Of a stretch of DNA of 64,000 nt, positions 9,686-18,897 are shown piece by piece. The notes beneath the pieces were generated by a model, which was given only the letters and a program-made list of their open reading frames with translations, made no database searches and was not told the origin of the DNA. This DNA comes from Aquimarina longa SW024. GTDB lineage: Bacteria; Bacteroidota; Bacteroidia; Flavobacteriales; Flavobacteriaceae. The position numbers and the translations under genes are program-made. Numbering within the stretch: the first letter of the stretch is position 1; each line of letters begins with the position of its first letter. Location of the stretch: contig NZ_AVQK01000023.1 in assembly GCF_001401755.1 (NCBI RefSeq), positions 1 to 64,000 on the forward strand. The letters run 5' to 3'.

Positions 9686-10378
9686 ATGTATCCTATTATA
9701 GACGTTATCATACCTGCTTTTAACGAAGAAGATTCTATATCACATGTAATCAAAGAGATTCCTGATATTGTTTCAGAAATTATTGTGGTAAATAATAATT
9801 CTTCTGATCATACAGAACATGTTGCTAAAAACGCAGGAGCAACAGTATTGAAAGAAAAACAAAAAGGATATGGTTATGCCTGCCTCAAAGGAATGGAATA
9901 CATAGCGCTAAAAGACACAAAACCTGATATTGTTGTGTTTTTAGATGGAGATTATAGTGATTTTCCTTCCGAACTCACTCAGATTGTACATCCAATACTT
10001 AGTAATGATATCGATATGGTGATAGGAGCTAGAGTTAAACAATTACGTGAACCAGGCTCTATGACAACTCCTCAGATTTTTGGCAATTGGCTAGCAACCA
10101 AGCTAATGAAACTTTTTTTTAACGCAAAATTTACCGATCTTGGACCTTTTAGAGCAATCAAATACGATAAGCTATTGGCATTAGAAATGGTAGATAAAAC
10201 ATATGGATGGACAGTAGAAATGCAATTAAAGTCACTAAAGAAAAAGTATACATATACTGAAGTGCCTGTGCATTATAAAAAGAGAATCGGTGTCTCAAAG
10301 GTTTCTGGAACTATAAAAGGTGCTATATTTGCAGGCATTAAGATTTTAAGTTGGATTTTTAAATATAGCTTTACATAA
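9686..10378 (+). CDS. Glycosyltransferase family 2, polyprenyl-phosphate sugar synthase-like
   Basis: The 230-residue GT-A fold enzyme has the opening IDVIIPAFNEEDSI, the nucleotide-binding block IVVNNNSSDHT, and the metal-binding LDGDYSD motif near residue 90. A GARVKQLREPGSMT segment and a C-terminal KKRIGVSKVSGT block resemble dolichol-phosphate glucose/mannose synthases. It probably transfers a nucleotide-activated sugar to a polyprenyl phosphate, which would supply the lipid-linked donor used by the membrane transferase two genes downstream. It has no large membrane domain of its own. Its stop overlaps the next start (TAATG). Confidence 0.8.
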   Translation: MYPIIDVIIPAFNEEDSISHVIKEIPDIVSEIIVVNNNSSDHTEHVAKNAGATVLKEKQKGYGYACLKGMEYIALKDTKPDIVVFLDGDYSDFPSELTQIVHPILSNDIDMVIGARVKQLREPGSMTTPQIFGNWLATKLMKLFFNAKFTDLGPFRAIKYDKLLALEMVDKTYGWTVEMQLKSLKKKYTYTEVPVHYKKRIGVSKVSGTIKGAIFAGIKILSWIFKYSFT

Positions 10379-11850
10379 TGGATATTGCTATCATCATTAC
10401 CTATACACTAGCCTTACTCATCATATTTATGTATAGTCTGGCACAACTAAATCTTCTTTTCAATTATTTAAAATCTCGAAAGAAACCGGATGATTCCCCT
10501 ACTTTTGATTTTTCTAAAGAAGAAGAAATCCCTAATGTAACAGTTCAATTACCAGTATTTAATGAATTGTATGTAATGGATCGTTTACTGAATAATATTG
10601 CAGAATTAAACTATCCAAAAGATAAGTTAGAAATACAAGTGTTAGATGATTCTACAGATGAATCTGTTATTTCTACTAAAAAGCATATCCAAAAATTACA
10701 GAAAACAGGTTTAGATATTAAACATATTTGTCGCGAAGATAGAACTGGATTTAAAGCTGGCGCCTTAAAAGAAGGTCTTAAAATTGCTAAAGGTGAGTTT
10801 ATTGCTATTTTTGATGCTGATTTTCTTCCCGGAAAAGATTGGTTATTACAAACAGTTCCTTATTTTAAAGATCATAACATAGGGGTAGTACAAACTCGAT
10901 GGGGGCATATTAATAGAGATTACTCTATGCTTACTAAGATACAAGCATTTGCTTTAGATTTTCATTTTACAATGGAACAAGTAGGTCGTAATTATAAAGA
11001 TCACTTCATTAACTTTAATGGTACGGCAGGTGTTTGGAGAAAAAACTGTATAGAAGATGCAGGAAATTGGCAAGGAGATACATTAACCGAAGATCTAGAT
11101 TTAAGCTACCGAGCACAGCTAAAAAAATGGAAATTTAAATATCTTGAAGAAGTAGAAACCCCTGCAGAGTTACCTGTAGTTATTAGTGCCGCTAGATCAC
11201 AACAATTTAGATGGAATAAAGGTGCTGCAGAAAATTTCCAGAAATTATATTGGAAAATGATTAGAGATAAAACAGTGCCTCTTAAAACTAAGTTTCATAG
11301 CTTTTTTCATTTATTAAATAGCAGCATGTTTTTATTAGTATTATTAGTTGCAATACTAAGTGTCCCTGTAATGTATATTAAGAACAATAATCCTTTATTT
11401 AGTTGGTATTTTAATGTAATTGCATTTTTTGCTACGAGTACAGTTATCTTTTTCTTTTGTTACTGGCATACTTTTAAAAAGATACATGGTAAAGGGTTTT
11501 GGAATTTTATGGAATATATAAAGATGTTCTTTACCTTTTTCTCTATAGCAATGGGGTTTTCTGTTCATAATTCTATGGCAGTTCTAGAGGGGCATTTTGG
11601 AAAGAAAAGCGAGTTTGTACGGACTCCAAAATTTAATATCAATACCTTAAAAGATTCTTGGAAGGGTAATAAATATGTAAATAAAAATATTTCTGGAAAT
11701 ACCATTATAGAAGCATTACTTATGGGGTATTTTGGTTTTGCATTGTATAGTGCTTTTAAACTTCAGGATTTTGGGTTATTTCTATTTCATATTATGTTAT
11801 TTCTAGGGTTTGGGTTTGTGTTTTTTAAATCCGTAACCTCAAAGCTATAA
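10378..11850 (+). CDS. Cellulose synthase-like glycosyltransferase family 2 membrane protein
   Basis: The 490-residue protein has one N-terminal helix (residues 2-24), a cytoplasmic GT2 domain and about four C-terminal helices (from residue 315). The processive-type motifs are all present: the VLDDSTDES aspartates, the IFDADF DxD motif, LTEDLDLS (TED) and QQFRW (QxxRW). This matches CESA/CsbB-like synthases, including glycolipid glucosyl- or mannosyltransferases of Bacteroidota. It is encoded in a one-base-overlap chain with its neighbours, which suggests stoichiometric production of one glycan- or glycolipid-building unit. The sugar specificity is unknown. Confidence 0.85.
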   Translation: MDIAIIITYTLALLIIFMYSLAQLNLLFNYLKSRKKPDDSPTFDFSKEEEIPNVTVQLPVFNELYVMDRLLNNIAELNYPKDKLEIQVLDDSTDESVISTKKHIQKLQKTGLDIKHICREDRTGFKAGALKEGLKIAKGEFIAIFDADFLPGKDWLLQTVPYFKDHNIGVVQTRWGHINRDYSMLTKIQAFALDFHFTMEQVGRNYKDHFINFNGTAGVWRKNCIEDAGNWQGDTLTEDLDLSYRAQLKKWKFKYLEEVETPAELPVVISAARSQQFRWNKGAAENFQKLYWKMIRDKTVPLKTKFHSFFHLLNSSMFLLVLLVAILSVPVMYIKNNNPLFSWYFNVIAFFATSTVIFFFCYWHTFKKIHGKGFWNFMEYIKMFFTFFSIAMGFSVHNSMAVLEGHFGKKSEFVRTPKFNINTLKDSWKGNKYVNKNISGNTIIEALLMGYFGFALYSAFKLQDFGLFLFHIMLFLGFGFVFFKSVTSKL

Positions 11851-13262
11851 TGTTTCAGCAATGGAAACATAATAAATTTTCTATATTTTTTATTATACTA
11901 GGCATTCTCTTTTATTGGAGTTTTGCCTATCAATTAGATCGAACTGATTTCTTTAAGATGTTTAGTCTCTGGACTGTAGTTTTCTTTATTTCTTATAAAA
12001 TCATTCAACTCAACTCTAATGATTGGAAAATTTTAGCTGTCTCGGCACTACTCTTTAGAATTGTTTTTATAGTTTCAATTCCTAATTTATCACAAGATTT
12101 TTATCGTTTTATTTGGGATGGACGTATGTTATTCGAGGGCTTCAATCCATACTTATCCTTACCAAAAACATGGATAGAACAAGGCAATATCCCTATTTCC
12201 CAAGCTCAGGAACTCTACAATGGAATGGGAACACTCAATGGCAGTCATTATACCAATTATCCACCTGTAAGTCAATTATGCTATGCTCTCGCAGCCTTAT
12301 TTGCCAGTAAAAGTATTTTAGGATCTGCTATCGTATTTAGGGCACTTATTATATTAGCTGATATCGGTACGTTTTTCTTTGGAAAAAAACTATTGCAATC
12401 CTTTAATCTTCCAGAAAAAAGAATTTTCTGGTATATCCTTAATCCTTTTATCATTATAGAATTAACAGGAAATCTTCATTTTGAAGCTATTATGATATTT
12501 TTTATCATTTGGTCTTTATATCTTTTACATAAAGGATATTGGTATTGGGCAGCCATTATTCTAGCACTTTCTGTTTCAGTAAAACTCATTCCATTAATGT
12601 TCTTACCTATATTTTTTCAAAAATTTGTAATCCACAAAGAAAAAAAGAAAAATACAGATAGTTTAGCCATAGGACTATTTAGGTTAATAGGATTTTATAG
12701 CATCATTATTCTTACTGTTCTTTTAACATTTGCTCCTTTTTTATCAGAAGAATTCTTAGCCAATTTTAGTAAAACCATTAGTCTTTGGTTTCAAAACTTT
12801 GAATTTAATGCCAGTATCTATTTTATTATTCGTTGGATCGGTTATCAGGTTGTAGGATGGAATATCATCCAATCCGCAGGTAAGATCCTACCATTAGTAA
12901 TATTCATTATCCTTCTAGGAATAACCTTTGTTAGAAATAACAAAACTACTCCGCAACTAATAACAGGTATGCTTTTAGGTATTTGTACATACTATTTTCT
13001 ATCAACCACAGTACATCCGTGGTATATTGCTGTGCCACTATCACTATGTCTCTTTACAAAATACCGATTTCCTATTGTTTGGTCTTTTGTAGTTATCTTT
13101 AGTTATACAGCTTATATCCATTCTGATTTTAAAGAAAATTTATGGATGGTAGGATTAGAATATATTTTTGTTTTCATATTCTTTATCAAAGAAGTTTTAG
13201 AAGTATTTCGTAAAAAAAAGTTTATACTATTTAAAAATAACCCAATAAGATTTTTAGAATAG
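11850..13262 (+). CDS. Polytopic membrane glycosyltransferase (GT-C fold, mannosyltransferase-like)
   Basis: This 470-residue protein has about 11-13 hydrophobic helices. The first extracytoplasmic loop holds LSQDFYRFIWDGRMLFEGFNPY (near residue 80), with the acidic residues characteristic of GT-C lipid-linked-sugar transferases such as GT87/MptB-like enzymes. A second loop has SHYTNYPPVSQL, the typical YPP element. It would use a polyprenyl-phosphate sugar, fitting the upstream synthase-like gene. The start overlaps the previous stop (TAATG). It ends the operon. The acceptor could be a membrane lipid or an exported glycan. Confidence 0.8.
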   Translation: MFQQWKHNKFSIFFIILGILFYWSFAYQLDRTDFFKMFSLWTVVFFISYKIIQLNSNDWKILAVSALLFRIVFIVSIPNLSQDFYRFIWDGRMLFEGFNPYLSLPKTWIEQGNIPISQAQELYNGMGTLNGSHYTNYPPVSQLCYALAALFASKSILGSAIVFRALIILADIGTFFFGKKLLQSFNLPEKRIFWYILNPFIIIELTGNLHFEAIMIFFIIWSLYLLHKGYWYWAAIILALSVSVKLIPLMFLPIFFQKFVIHKEKKKNTDSLAIGLFRLIGFYSIIILTVLLTFAPFLSEEFLANFSKTISLWFQNFEFNASIYFIIRWIGYQVVGWNIIQSAGKILPLVIFIILLGITFVRNNKTTPQLITGMLLGICTYYFLSTTVHPWYIAVPLSLCLFTKYRFPIVWSFVVIFSYTAYIHSDFKENLWMVGLEYIFVFIFFIKEVLEVFRKKKFILFKNNPIRFLE

Positions 13263-14207
13263 GTAATTTTTTGTTGTAAAACTAAAACGAAGTACTTGTA
13301 CTCAATTCGATTGAATTTCAAAACATATAACTCTACATTCAGTTTTATTTTGAAAATGTCTATAAAAAAAACAATAATTTTAATGAAATCTTAGCTTAAT
13401 ATCCTATTCGTTAAAAAAAAGCAAAATCACCTATCTCCTTATGAAGGATTTTATTGAGTATAAATACAATAAACAGTAGTAGATCAATATATTAAAAATA
13501 CTCTGATATATACACTACTACCTGTATCATTATAATTAAAAGTTAATTCTAATTATTTATACAGCACACACAAATGCAACCATATATCTTTGGGATATTA
13601 CTAACTTAAAATTACATGAAATGTATCAGCTCTAAATTAAAAAATAGTGTTTCTAACCTTTAACAGATAAAATCATACACTCTATATAGACTATACTATA
13701 GTACATATTATAACTAGAGCTATTTTTACTTACATTTCAATATTTAACAATTAAAAAATCTCTAAAGATCTATGTATCAAAAAACAACAATTCACATCAT
13801 TATAACTATTTATTAAATTCGTTAATAAAAACCTAATTATTAGTTAATCTCTAATATTCATGCCTTTAAATTAAAAAAACCATTAATTTTGCGCCCCAAA
13901 TGAACTAAAACCTACATTATATGCATTTTTACACACACTCCATTTATAACACTTATACAAGTATATACATTCTATAAATTTTTAAGAATTTATATTAGAT
14001 GTCACCAATAAAAAAACATATTATTTGTTTTCTATTGCTTAGTTTTTCTATTTAGTGAAGCCCTAAAATTGTCTTTTTTTGTCCCCTTTTAACCTACAAT
14101 TGCTATAAAAAATACAATGATAGTCTATCATTACATATAAGGTAGTTAAACTTTTATACAATACTATATACACCCCAATCGTAATGTAGCAATAAGAGAA
14201 TAAGTAA
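13263..14207. other. Long intergenic region with a promoter-like box and no gene
   Basis: About 0.95 kb of very AT-rich sequence lies between the glycosyltransferase operon and the convergent pseudouridine synthase. No ORF above 60 codons with coding character is seen. TAATTTTG at 13884-13891 is a good flavobacterial -7 box and is followed at once by GCGCCCC, an unusually GC-rich start for this genome. A 19-codon ORF at 13999-14055 reads like a bare signal peptide (MSPIKKHIICFLLLSFSI). The region could therefore encode a small RNA or the stub of a lost exported protein; neither is proven. Confidence 0.4.
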
Positions 14208-14256
14208 AAAAAGAGGTTTTCTCTATAATTGAGAAGACCTCTTTGCTTTTTTTTTT
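14208..14256. terminator. Bidirectional rho-independent terminator
   Basis: AAAGAGGTTTTCTC at 14210-14223 pairs with GAGAAGACCTCTTT at 14231-14244 across a 7-nt loop, with one G-T pair. A-rich sequence lies on the left and a T run on the right, so it can stop transcription from both sides. It serves the minus-strand pseudouridine synthase gene and anything transcribed rightward through the 13.3-14.2 kb region. Confidence 0.85.
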
Positions 14257-14290
14257 AGATTAATAAAATTCTATAAAAACATGTTACTTT

Positions 14291-15130
14291 TTACATCATC
14301 TTTAGATTAATCACTTCTTGTTCTGTAAGTATTCTCCAATGACCACGAGGTAGATCTTTTTTAGTCAATCCTGCAAAAATTACTCTATCTAATTTAACTA
14401 CACTATAATTAAGATGTTCGAAAAGTTTATGAATAATCCCATTCTTAGAAGATTGTAATTGAATTCCTATTTCATTTTTAGAACTACCTTCTATATAAGA
14501 AATCTCATCTACATTTATAAAACCCTCTTCTAGTTTAACTCCTTTCTCTATCTTCTGAAAATCTTCAAATTTTAAATTACGTTCTAATTCTACATGAAAT
14601 ATCTTTCTAACTCCACTTTTGTGGTGTGTCAATTTTTTTTCTAAATCCACGTCATTTGTAAATAATAACAATCCAGTAGTATTACGTTCTAATCTACCTA
14701 CAGGTTTCAGTATAGACTTAGAAGCATTAGCCACCAGATCCATTACTGTTCTAGTTTTCTCAGGGCTGGTACTAGTGACGAAACCTTTTGGTTTATTAAG
14801 CAGTACATATTCTTTTTTATAAGGAGTAATCGATCTTCCATCAAACTTTACCTCATCAGTTAACTTTACCTTATATCCCATCTCTGTAATAGGTTTTCCA
14901 TTAACCCATACACTTCCTGTCTGAATATACAGATCAGCTTCTCTTCTAGAACAAACACCTGAATTAGCTACAAACTTATTAAGTCTGATCTCATCAGAAT
15001 CTGGTTTTTTCTTAGGTGTAGTTCCTTTCTTTTTCATTGAGGCATTACTTCTGCCATCTGGTTTACCTTTTGATTTTCCTTCTTGTCTTCCACTATTTTT
15101 TCCTCCTCGGGAATAATCTCCACGACTCAT
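14291..15130 (-). CDS. RsuA/RluB-type pseudouridine synthase, divergent and possibly inactive
   Basis: The 279-residue protein has a basic low-complexity N-terminus (1-45), an S4 RNA-binding domain (IRLNKFVANSGVCSRREAD, about 48-95) and an RsuA-family synthase domain (NKPKGFVTSTSPEKTRTVMDL). In this family the catalytic residue is the aspartate of GRLDxxTxGLLL. Here the motif reads GRLERNTTGLLLF, with Glu148 (codon GAA) in that place. The later GxNRIVRRIFEHLGY-type block is also altered (SKNGIIHKLFEHLNY), losing conserved arginines. RNA binding may persist while catalysis is lost. It is followed by a strong terminator and lies 51 nt downstream of the nitrilase gene. Confidence 0.8.
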   Translation of the reverse strand: MSRGDYSRGGKNSGRQEGKSKGKPDGRSNASMKKKGTTPKKKPDSDEIRLNKFVANSGVCSRREADLYIQTGSVWVNGKPITEMGYKVKLTDEVKFDGRSITPYKKEYVLLNKPKGFVTSTSPEKTRTVMDLVANASKSILKPVGRLERNTTGLLLFTNDVDLEKKLTHHKSGVRKIFHVELERNLKFEDFQKIEKGVKLEEGFINVDEISYIEGSSKNEIGIQLQSSKNGIIHKLFEHLNYSVVKLDRVIFAGLTKKDLPRGHWRILTEQEVINLKMM

Positions 15131-15181
15131 ATCTTAAATTTTGTACAAAGATAATTGTTTATAGTATAGGTATAACAACTA

Positions 15182-16135
15182 TTATTTATCAAACCTTATA
15201 GTAGTTTGCCGTTCTCTATTTACATGCAATTGCGTTACATCTGGTCTTGAGTAATGCCCTACAGGATCAAAATTTTGACGTTCTTGTAATACGTTATTAA
15301 AATCTAAGGTTTCAATAAGTATTCCTTCTTTATGAAGTACTGGTTCTAGTATCCATTCTCCATTAGGACCCGCAATACACGAACCACCATTACCTAATAT
15401 ATCAGGTGCATTCTTCAAAATGATATCTAAATGTGGCGTAGTTGTAGGAAAATCTTCTTTCCGCATCAAACTAGAAACCGAAATTACATAAGATCTAGAT
15501 TCTCTGGCAATAAAACGAGTAATATCCTTAGTATTATAATCACTACCTGGCCATACTGATATATGTAAGTTCTCTCCTTGCCCATATAATGCAGCTCTTG
15601 GCAATGGCATCCAGTTTTCCCAACAATTTAGCCCTCCAACCGTAAAGGCTTTTAATGGATGTACTAACAAACCGTTACCATCTCCTGGCGACCACGTTAA
15701 TCGTTCTTCATATGTTGGTTGCAGTTTACGATGTACCGATTTAATCTCACCTCTTTGATCAATATATATTAGTGAGGCATATAAACTATGTCCACCACGA
15801 TCCAGTGGTCGTTCTATAATTCCTAAATAGATAGCTATATTATTTTCTTCTGCTAGAGTACATATTGTATCTAAATCACCTTTTTCTATACAAATTGCAT
15901 TATGTGCATAATGTGCATGAATTTCTTTTTGAATCACATTATCAAACTGAGCTCCGTCAGTAAGTGATACCCAAAATGGATACCCTGGCAAAAGAGCTTC
16001 TCCAAAAACAACTAACTCTGCTTTTTGTGAAGATGCTTCTATAATAGAATCTTCTATTTTTTTAATAGTAGCCATTTTATCTAACCAAACTGGTGAGATT
16101 TGGGCTAATCCAACTGTCAATAACTGTTCTTTCAT
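15182..16135 (-). CDS. Carbon-nitrogen hydrolase, nitrilase family
   Basis: The 317-residue enzyme has the complete Glu-Lys-Cys triad of the nitrilase superfamily: E46 in VVFGEALLPGYPFW, K137 in HRKLQPTYEERLTW and C171 in GGLNCWENWMPL. The GYPFW and CWENWMPL contexts are those of true nitrilases (branch 1) rather than amidases. It would hydrolyse an organic nitrile to the acid and ammonia in the cytoplasm. Length is typical. It is transcribed toward the pseudouridine synthase gene but is probably an independent unit. The substrate is unknown. Confidence 0.85.
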   Translation of the reverse strand: MKEQLLTVGLAQISPVWLDKMATIKKIEDSIIEASSQKAELVVFGEALLPGYPFWVSLTDGAQFDNVIQKEIHAHYAHNAICIEKGDLDTICTLAEENNIAIYLGIIERPLDRGGHSLYASLIYIDQRGEIKSVHRKLQPTYEERLTWSPGDGNGLLVHPLKAFTVGGLNCWENWMPLPRAALYGQGENLHISVWPGSDYNTKDITRFIARESRSYVISVSSLMRKEDFPTTTPHLDIILKNAPDILGNGGSCIAGPNGEWILEPVLHKEGILIETLDFNNVLQERQNFDPVGHYSRPDVTQLHVNRERQTTIRFDK

Positions 16136-16586
16136 TATAATATATTATATAGGTATATTTTTATTAGCACCCCTTAAACCCCATAAAATACCGCTACGCA
16201 GTTAACAAATAGGTAACATGTAAAAAATTGATTTACAATGTGTTAAATACCTGCAATAGGATTATGGAAAAACCATATCTTAACATTTAGGTAACATTAG
16301 AGTGTTGTCAAAAAACTAAAAAATAGCAACGTTATATTGTTAAATTTAACAATTCTATATCTGAACCACTATTTACTATTCATTTTAAAAAAGTAAAGCT
16401 CTAAAAAGTATTTATTTCGCAAAGTTTAATTAATGTTAAAATATACACTCTTTAACGTTATCATAATCATTATAATACATTCTAATAAAACCTAATCATA
16501 GAAATAGTTTGGTATTCAATCATACATTTGTACCATCAAATTAAAACAAATAAATAGAGAAAACTCAAATCTAAAAAATAAACAAA
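16136..16586. other. Divergent intergenic region with a -7 box
   Basis: About 450 bases separate the nitrilase (minus) and a small exported protein (plus). TACATTTG at 16523-16530 fits the TANNTTTG -7 consensus and is 57 nt upstream of the plus-strand start, giving a plausible 5' leader. No TTG at the ideal distance is seen. The rest is AT-rich with several GGTAACAT-like words and no ORF. Confidence 0.5.
16523..16530 (+). promoter_or_regulatory. Predicted -7 promoter box (TACATTTG)
   Basis: TACATTTG matches the Bacteroidota TANNTTTG element upstream of the 114-residue exported-protein gene. The partner -33 TTG is not at the canonical distance (a TTG lies only 11 nt upstream), so this is a moderate-confidence call. 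Confidence 0.45.
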
Positions 16587-16931
16587 ATGAAAAAATTAAC
16601 AGTATTATTAATCGCTCTAGTATTAGGATCAACGCAAATTTCTGCTTCAGACAACAATCCTTATAACTCAGAAAAACAATTAAGAAACCAAATTGCAGTT
16701 CTTTTAAAGAATCCAGAATTCAAATTACAAAAAGAAGAACTTAGTGCTGATATCCAATTTACTTTAAATGGACAAGGTGAGATCGTAGTATTATCTGTAG
16801 CTTCTGAAGAAACTAATGTAGCAAATTACATTAAATCAAGATTAAACTACAAGAAAATAAATTCTAAAGTATCTACAATAGGAAATAAAGTATTTAAAAT
16901 TTCTCTAAAAATATTAAAGCCAAAAGCATAA
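16587..16931 (+). CDS. Small exported protein of unknown function
   Basis: The 114-residue protein has a signal peptide (MKKLTVLLIALVLGSTQISA). The mature part of about 94 residues contains ADIQFTLNGQGEIVVLSVAS followed by an ANYIKSRLNYKKI segment. This strand-turn-strand-helix order recalls TonB C-terminal-like domains found in many small flavobacterial periplasmic proteins, but the match is weak. It is monocistronic, with a -7 box upstream and a strong terminator downstream. No function is claimed. Confidence 0.65.
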   Translation: MKKLTVLLIALVLGSTQISASDNNPYNSEKQLRNQIAVLLKNPEFKLQKEELSADIQFTLNGQGEIVVLSVASEETNVANYIKSRLNYKKINSKVSTIGNKVFKISLKILKPKA

Positions 16932-16952
16932 ATATTAGCCACCCAACTTATA

Positions 16953-16989
16953 AAAAAGCAGTTGTATTTTACAACTGCTTTTTTTTTTA
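16953..16989. terminator. Bidirectional rho-independent terminator
   Basis: AGCAGTTGTA at 16958-16967 pairs perfectly with TACAACTGCT at 16971-16980 around a 3-nt loop, with A and T runs outside. It separates the convergent small exported-protein gene and the prenyltransferase gene. Confidence 0.9.
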
Positions 16990-17895
16990 CCAGAAAATTC
17001 TATCTAGGATCATATTCGCATCAATCAAGATAATACTAAATGCTCCCACTAGAATAATTAGCTTCAAAATATTATGTAACCACACATAATGGTTTTTTTC
17101 TTTAGAATTCCAAAGACCTAGTAAAAATAATAGTAGAAGGATAATACATGTATAGAAATAAAAATACATAAATCCGATTTCATATTGGGTAAGTAGTAAA
17201 TATACAGGAACTCCAGATGCTAAAATTAAAATACTTATTACCTGTTTTGAAATCAATTCTCCGTAAACAATAGGAATCGTTTTATAGTTCTGAGCTAAAT
17301 CTCCTCTTAAATTTCCTAAATCTTTAATCATTTCCCTCATCACTAACATTAAGAATAAAAATGTTCCATGGACAAAAATCACTTGTTCAAAGTTTTTATA
17401 ATAAATAAATATGGCAAAAAAAGGGGTTATCGCTAATAAAGAAGCGGTGATATTTCCTATAACTGGAAATTTTTTGAGTTTATGAGAATAAAACCATATT
17501 CCAAATATGTATAGAGAAAAGAAAACAACTGCTTTAAATGATACATAACTGGCACATATTACCGAAAGAAAGTTAAGAATAAAGTACCCTGTTAGTTTAG
17601 TTCTCTGGCTAACCAAACGATCAAGCATAGTCTTCTGTGGTCTATTAATTAAATCTTTTTCCTTATCATAAAAATTATTAATAATATATCCTGCTGCTAT
17701 CACTCCTGCAGAAGCTAATACAATAACAAATAGATTGGAATCAAAAATAACCTCACTCAATCTTATTTGAGGAGCTAAAATAAATATTGAAGTAAAGTAT
17801 TGAGCCAGTACTATGACCAGAATATTATATCCTCTAACGACAGAAAATAAACTCAATAATTTAAGAAGAATGAGTTTATGTTTTCTTGTAAGCAT
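16987..17895 (-). CDS. UbiA-family prenyltransferase (geranylgeranylglycerol-phosphate geranylgeranyltransferase-like)
   Basis: The 302-residue polytopic protein has the first UbiA aspartate-rich motif NNFYDKEKDLINRP (residues 69-82) and a second, RGDLAQNYKTIP-type segment (near residue 197) within MIKDLGNLRGD. These bind the prenyl diphosphate through magnesium. Close relatives in Bacteroidota are annotated as archaeal-type geranylgeranylglyceryl-phosphate geranylgeranyltransferases. The gene follows the mevalonate kinase gene by 15 nt on the same strand, so it likely consumes isoprenoid made by that pathway. Roles in quinone or other prenyl-lipid synthesis are possible alternatives. Confidence 0.8.
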   Translation of the reverse strand: MLTRKHKLILLKLLSLFSVVRGYNILVIVLAQYFTSIFILAPQIRLSEVIFDSNLFVIVLASAGVIAAGYIINNFYDKEKDLINRPQKTMLDRLVSQRTKLTGYFILNFLSVICASYVSFKAVVFFSLYIFGIWFYSHKLKKFPVIGNITASLLAITPFFAIFIYYKNFEQVIFVHGTFLFLMLVMREMIKDLGNLRGDLAQNYKTIPIVYGELISKQVISILILASGVPVYLLLTQYEIGFMYFYFYTCIILLLLFLLGLWNSKEKNHYVWLHNILKLIILVGAFSIILIDANMILDRIFW

Positions 17896-17910
17896 AAAAA
17901 ATGATGCTTG

Positions 17911-18846
17911 TTAAAAATTATAAACTACCTCTAATTTATAGTCTTTAAGAGACGCTTGTGCTTTATCAAAATCCTGAGTAAACCCTAGAATATAGCCTCC
18001 ACCACCAGAACCACATAATTTAAGATAGTAATCATTAGTTTCTATACCATGTTTCCACAAATTATGAAACTGTTTAGGAATCATTGGTTTAAAATTATCC
18101 AAAACAACATGAGATAATTTCTTTATATTAAAGAATAAGGATTTAACATCTCCTTTTAGAAAATCATCTACACATGCATCAGTATATTTTACAAACTGAT
18201 TTTTAAGCATACTACGAAAACCTTCTTGCTTCATACTATCCATAAATATCGTAACCATTGGTGCCGTTTCTCCTACAATACCACTATCCAATAAAAAAAC
18301 TGCTCCTTTTTTATTCTCTACACTCTGAGAAGGAATTCCTGCTGGTTCTATATTATCTTTAGAATGGATAAGGATGGGTAAACTAAGATAACTATTTAAA
18401 GGGTCTAAGCCAGAACTCTTACCATGAAAAAAAGATTCCATTAATCCAAAAATCTCTTTAAGCTTTAATAATTTATCTCGAGTAAGGTTTTCTAATATTG
18501 TAATTTTATCTTCTGCATACTTATCATAAATAGCAGCTACAAGAGCTCCACTGCTACCTACTCCATATCCTTGAGGAATACTACTATCAAAATACATTCC
18601 TAAATTGATATCAGAATGTAATTTTTCAAAATCAAACTTTACTACTTCTTTATCTTGAATTTGTTCTAAATATGCTGCAAAATCCTTAAGATTTTCATTA
18701 GATTCAATCGCATTTTGATCAGGTATTTCAGATACCTTTAATGCTCCTTTAAAAAAGTTATATGGTATAGAAAGACCTTTAGAATCTTTAATAATACCAT
18801 ACTCTCCAAACAAAAGTATCTTAGAATAAAATAACGGTCCTTTCAT
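17911..18846 (-). CDS. GHMP kinase, mevalonate kinase-like
   Basis: The 311-residue enzyme starts at the ATG at 18846 (an in-frame TTG lies 6 nt earlier). It has the GHMP opening SKILLFGEYGIIKD, the ATP-binding QGYGVGSSGALVAAIY glycine-serine motif near residue 95, and the C-terminal CGSGGGGYILGF motif near residue 285. It is the flavobacterial mevalonate-kinase-type GHMP kinase that lies between diphosphomevalonate decarboxylase and a UbiA prenyltransferase. Phosphomevalonate kinase activity is an alternative. It would act in the cytosolic mevalonate route to isopentenyl diphosphate. Confidence 0.8.
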   Translation of the reverse strand: MKGPLFYSKILLFGEYGIIKDSKGLSIPYNFFKGALKVSEIPDQNAIESNENLKDFAAYLEQIQDKEVVKFDFEKLHSDINLGMYFDSSIPQGYGVGSSGALVAAIYDKYAEDKITILENLTRDKLLKLKEIFGLMESFFHGKSSGLDPLNSYLSLPILIHSKDNIEPAGIPSQSVENKKGAVFLLDSGIVGETAPMVTIFMDSMKQEGFRSMLKNQFVKYTDACVDDFLKGDVKSLFFNIKKLSHVVLDNFKPMIPKQFHNLWKHGIETNDYYLKLCGSGGGGYILGFTQDFDKAQASLKDYKLEVVYNF

Positions 18847-18897
18847 TATCAATATAAAGTTGTAATATGTATTTTCCCTTAACTATTAGGATTAAAG

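Noticed and set aside
13112..13321. 69-codon minus-strand ORF overlapping the GT-C glycosyltransferase end
   Set aside because: It overlaps the membrane glycosyltransferase on the opposite strand and has no coding features of its own.
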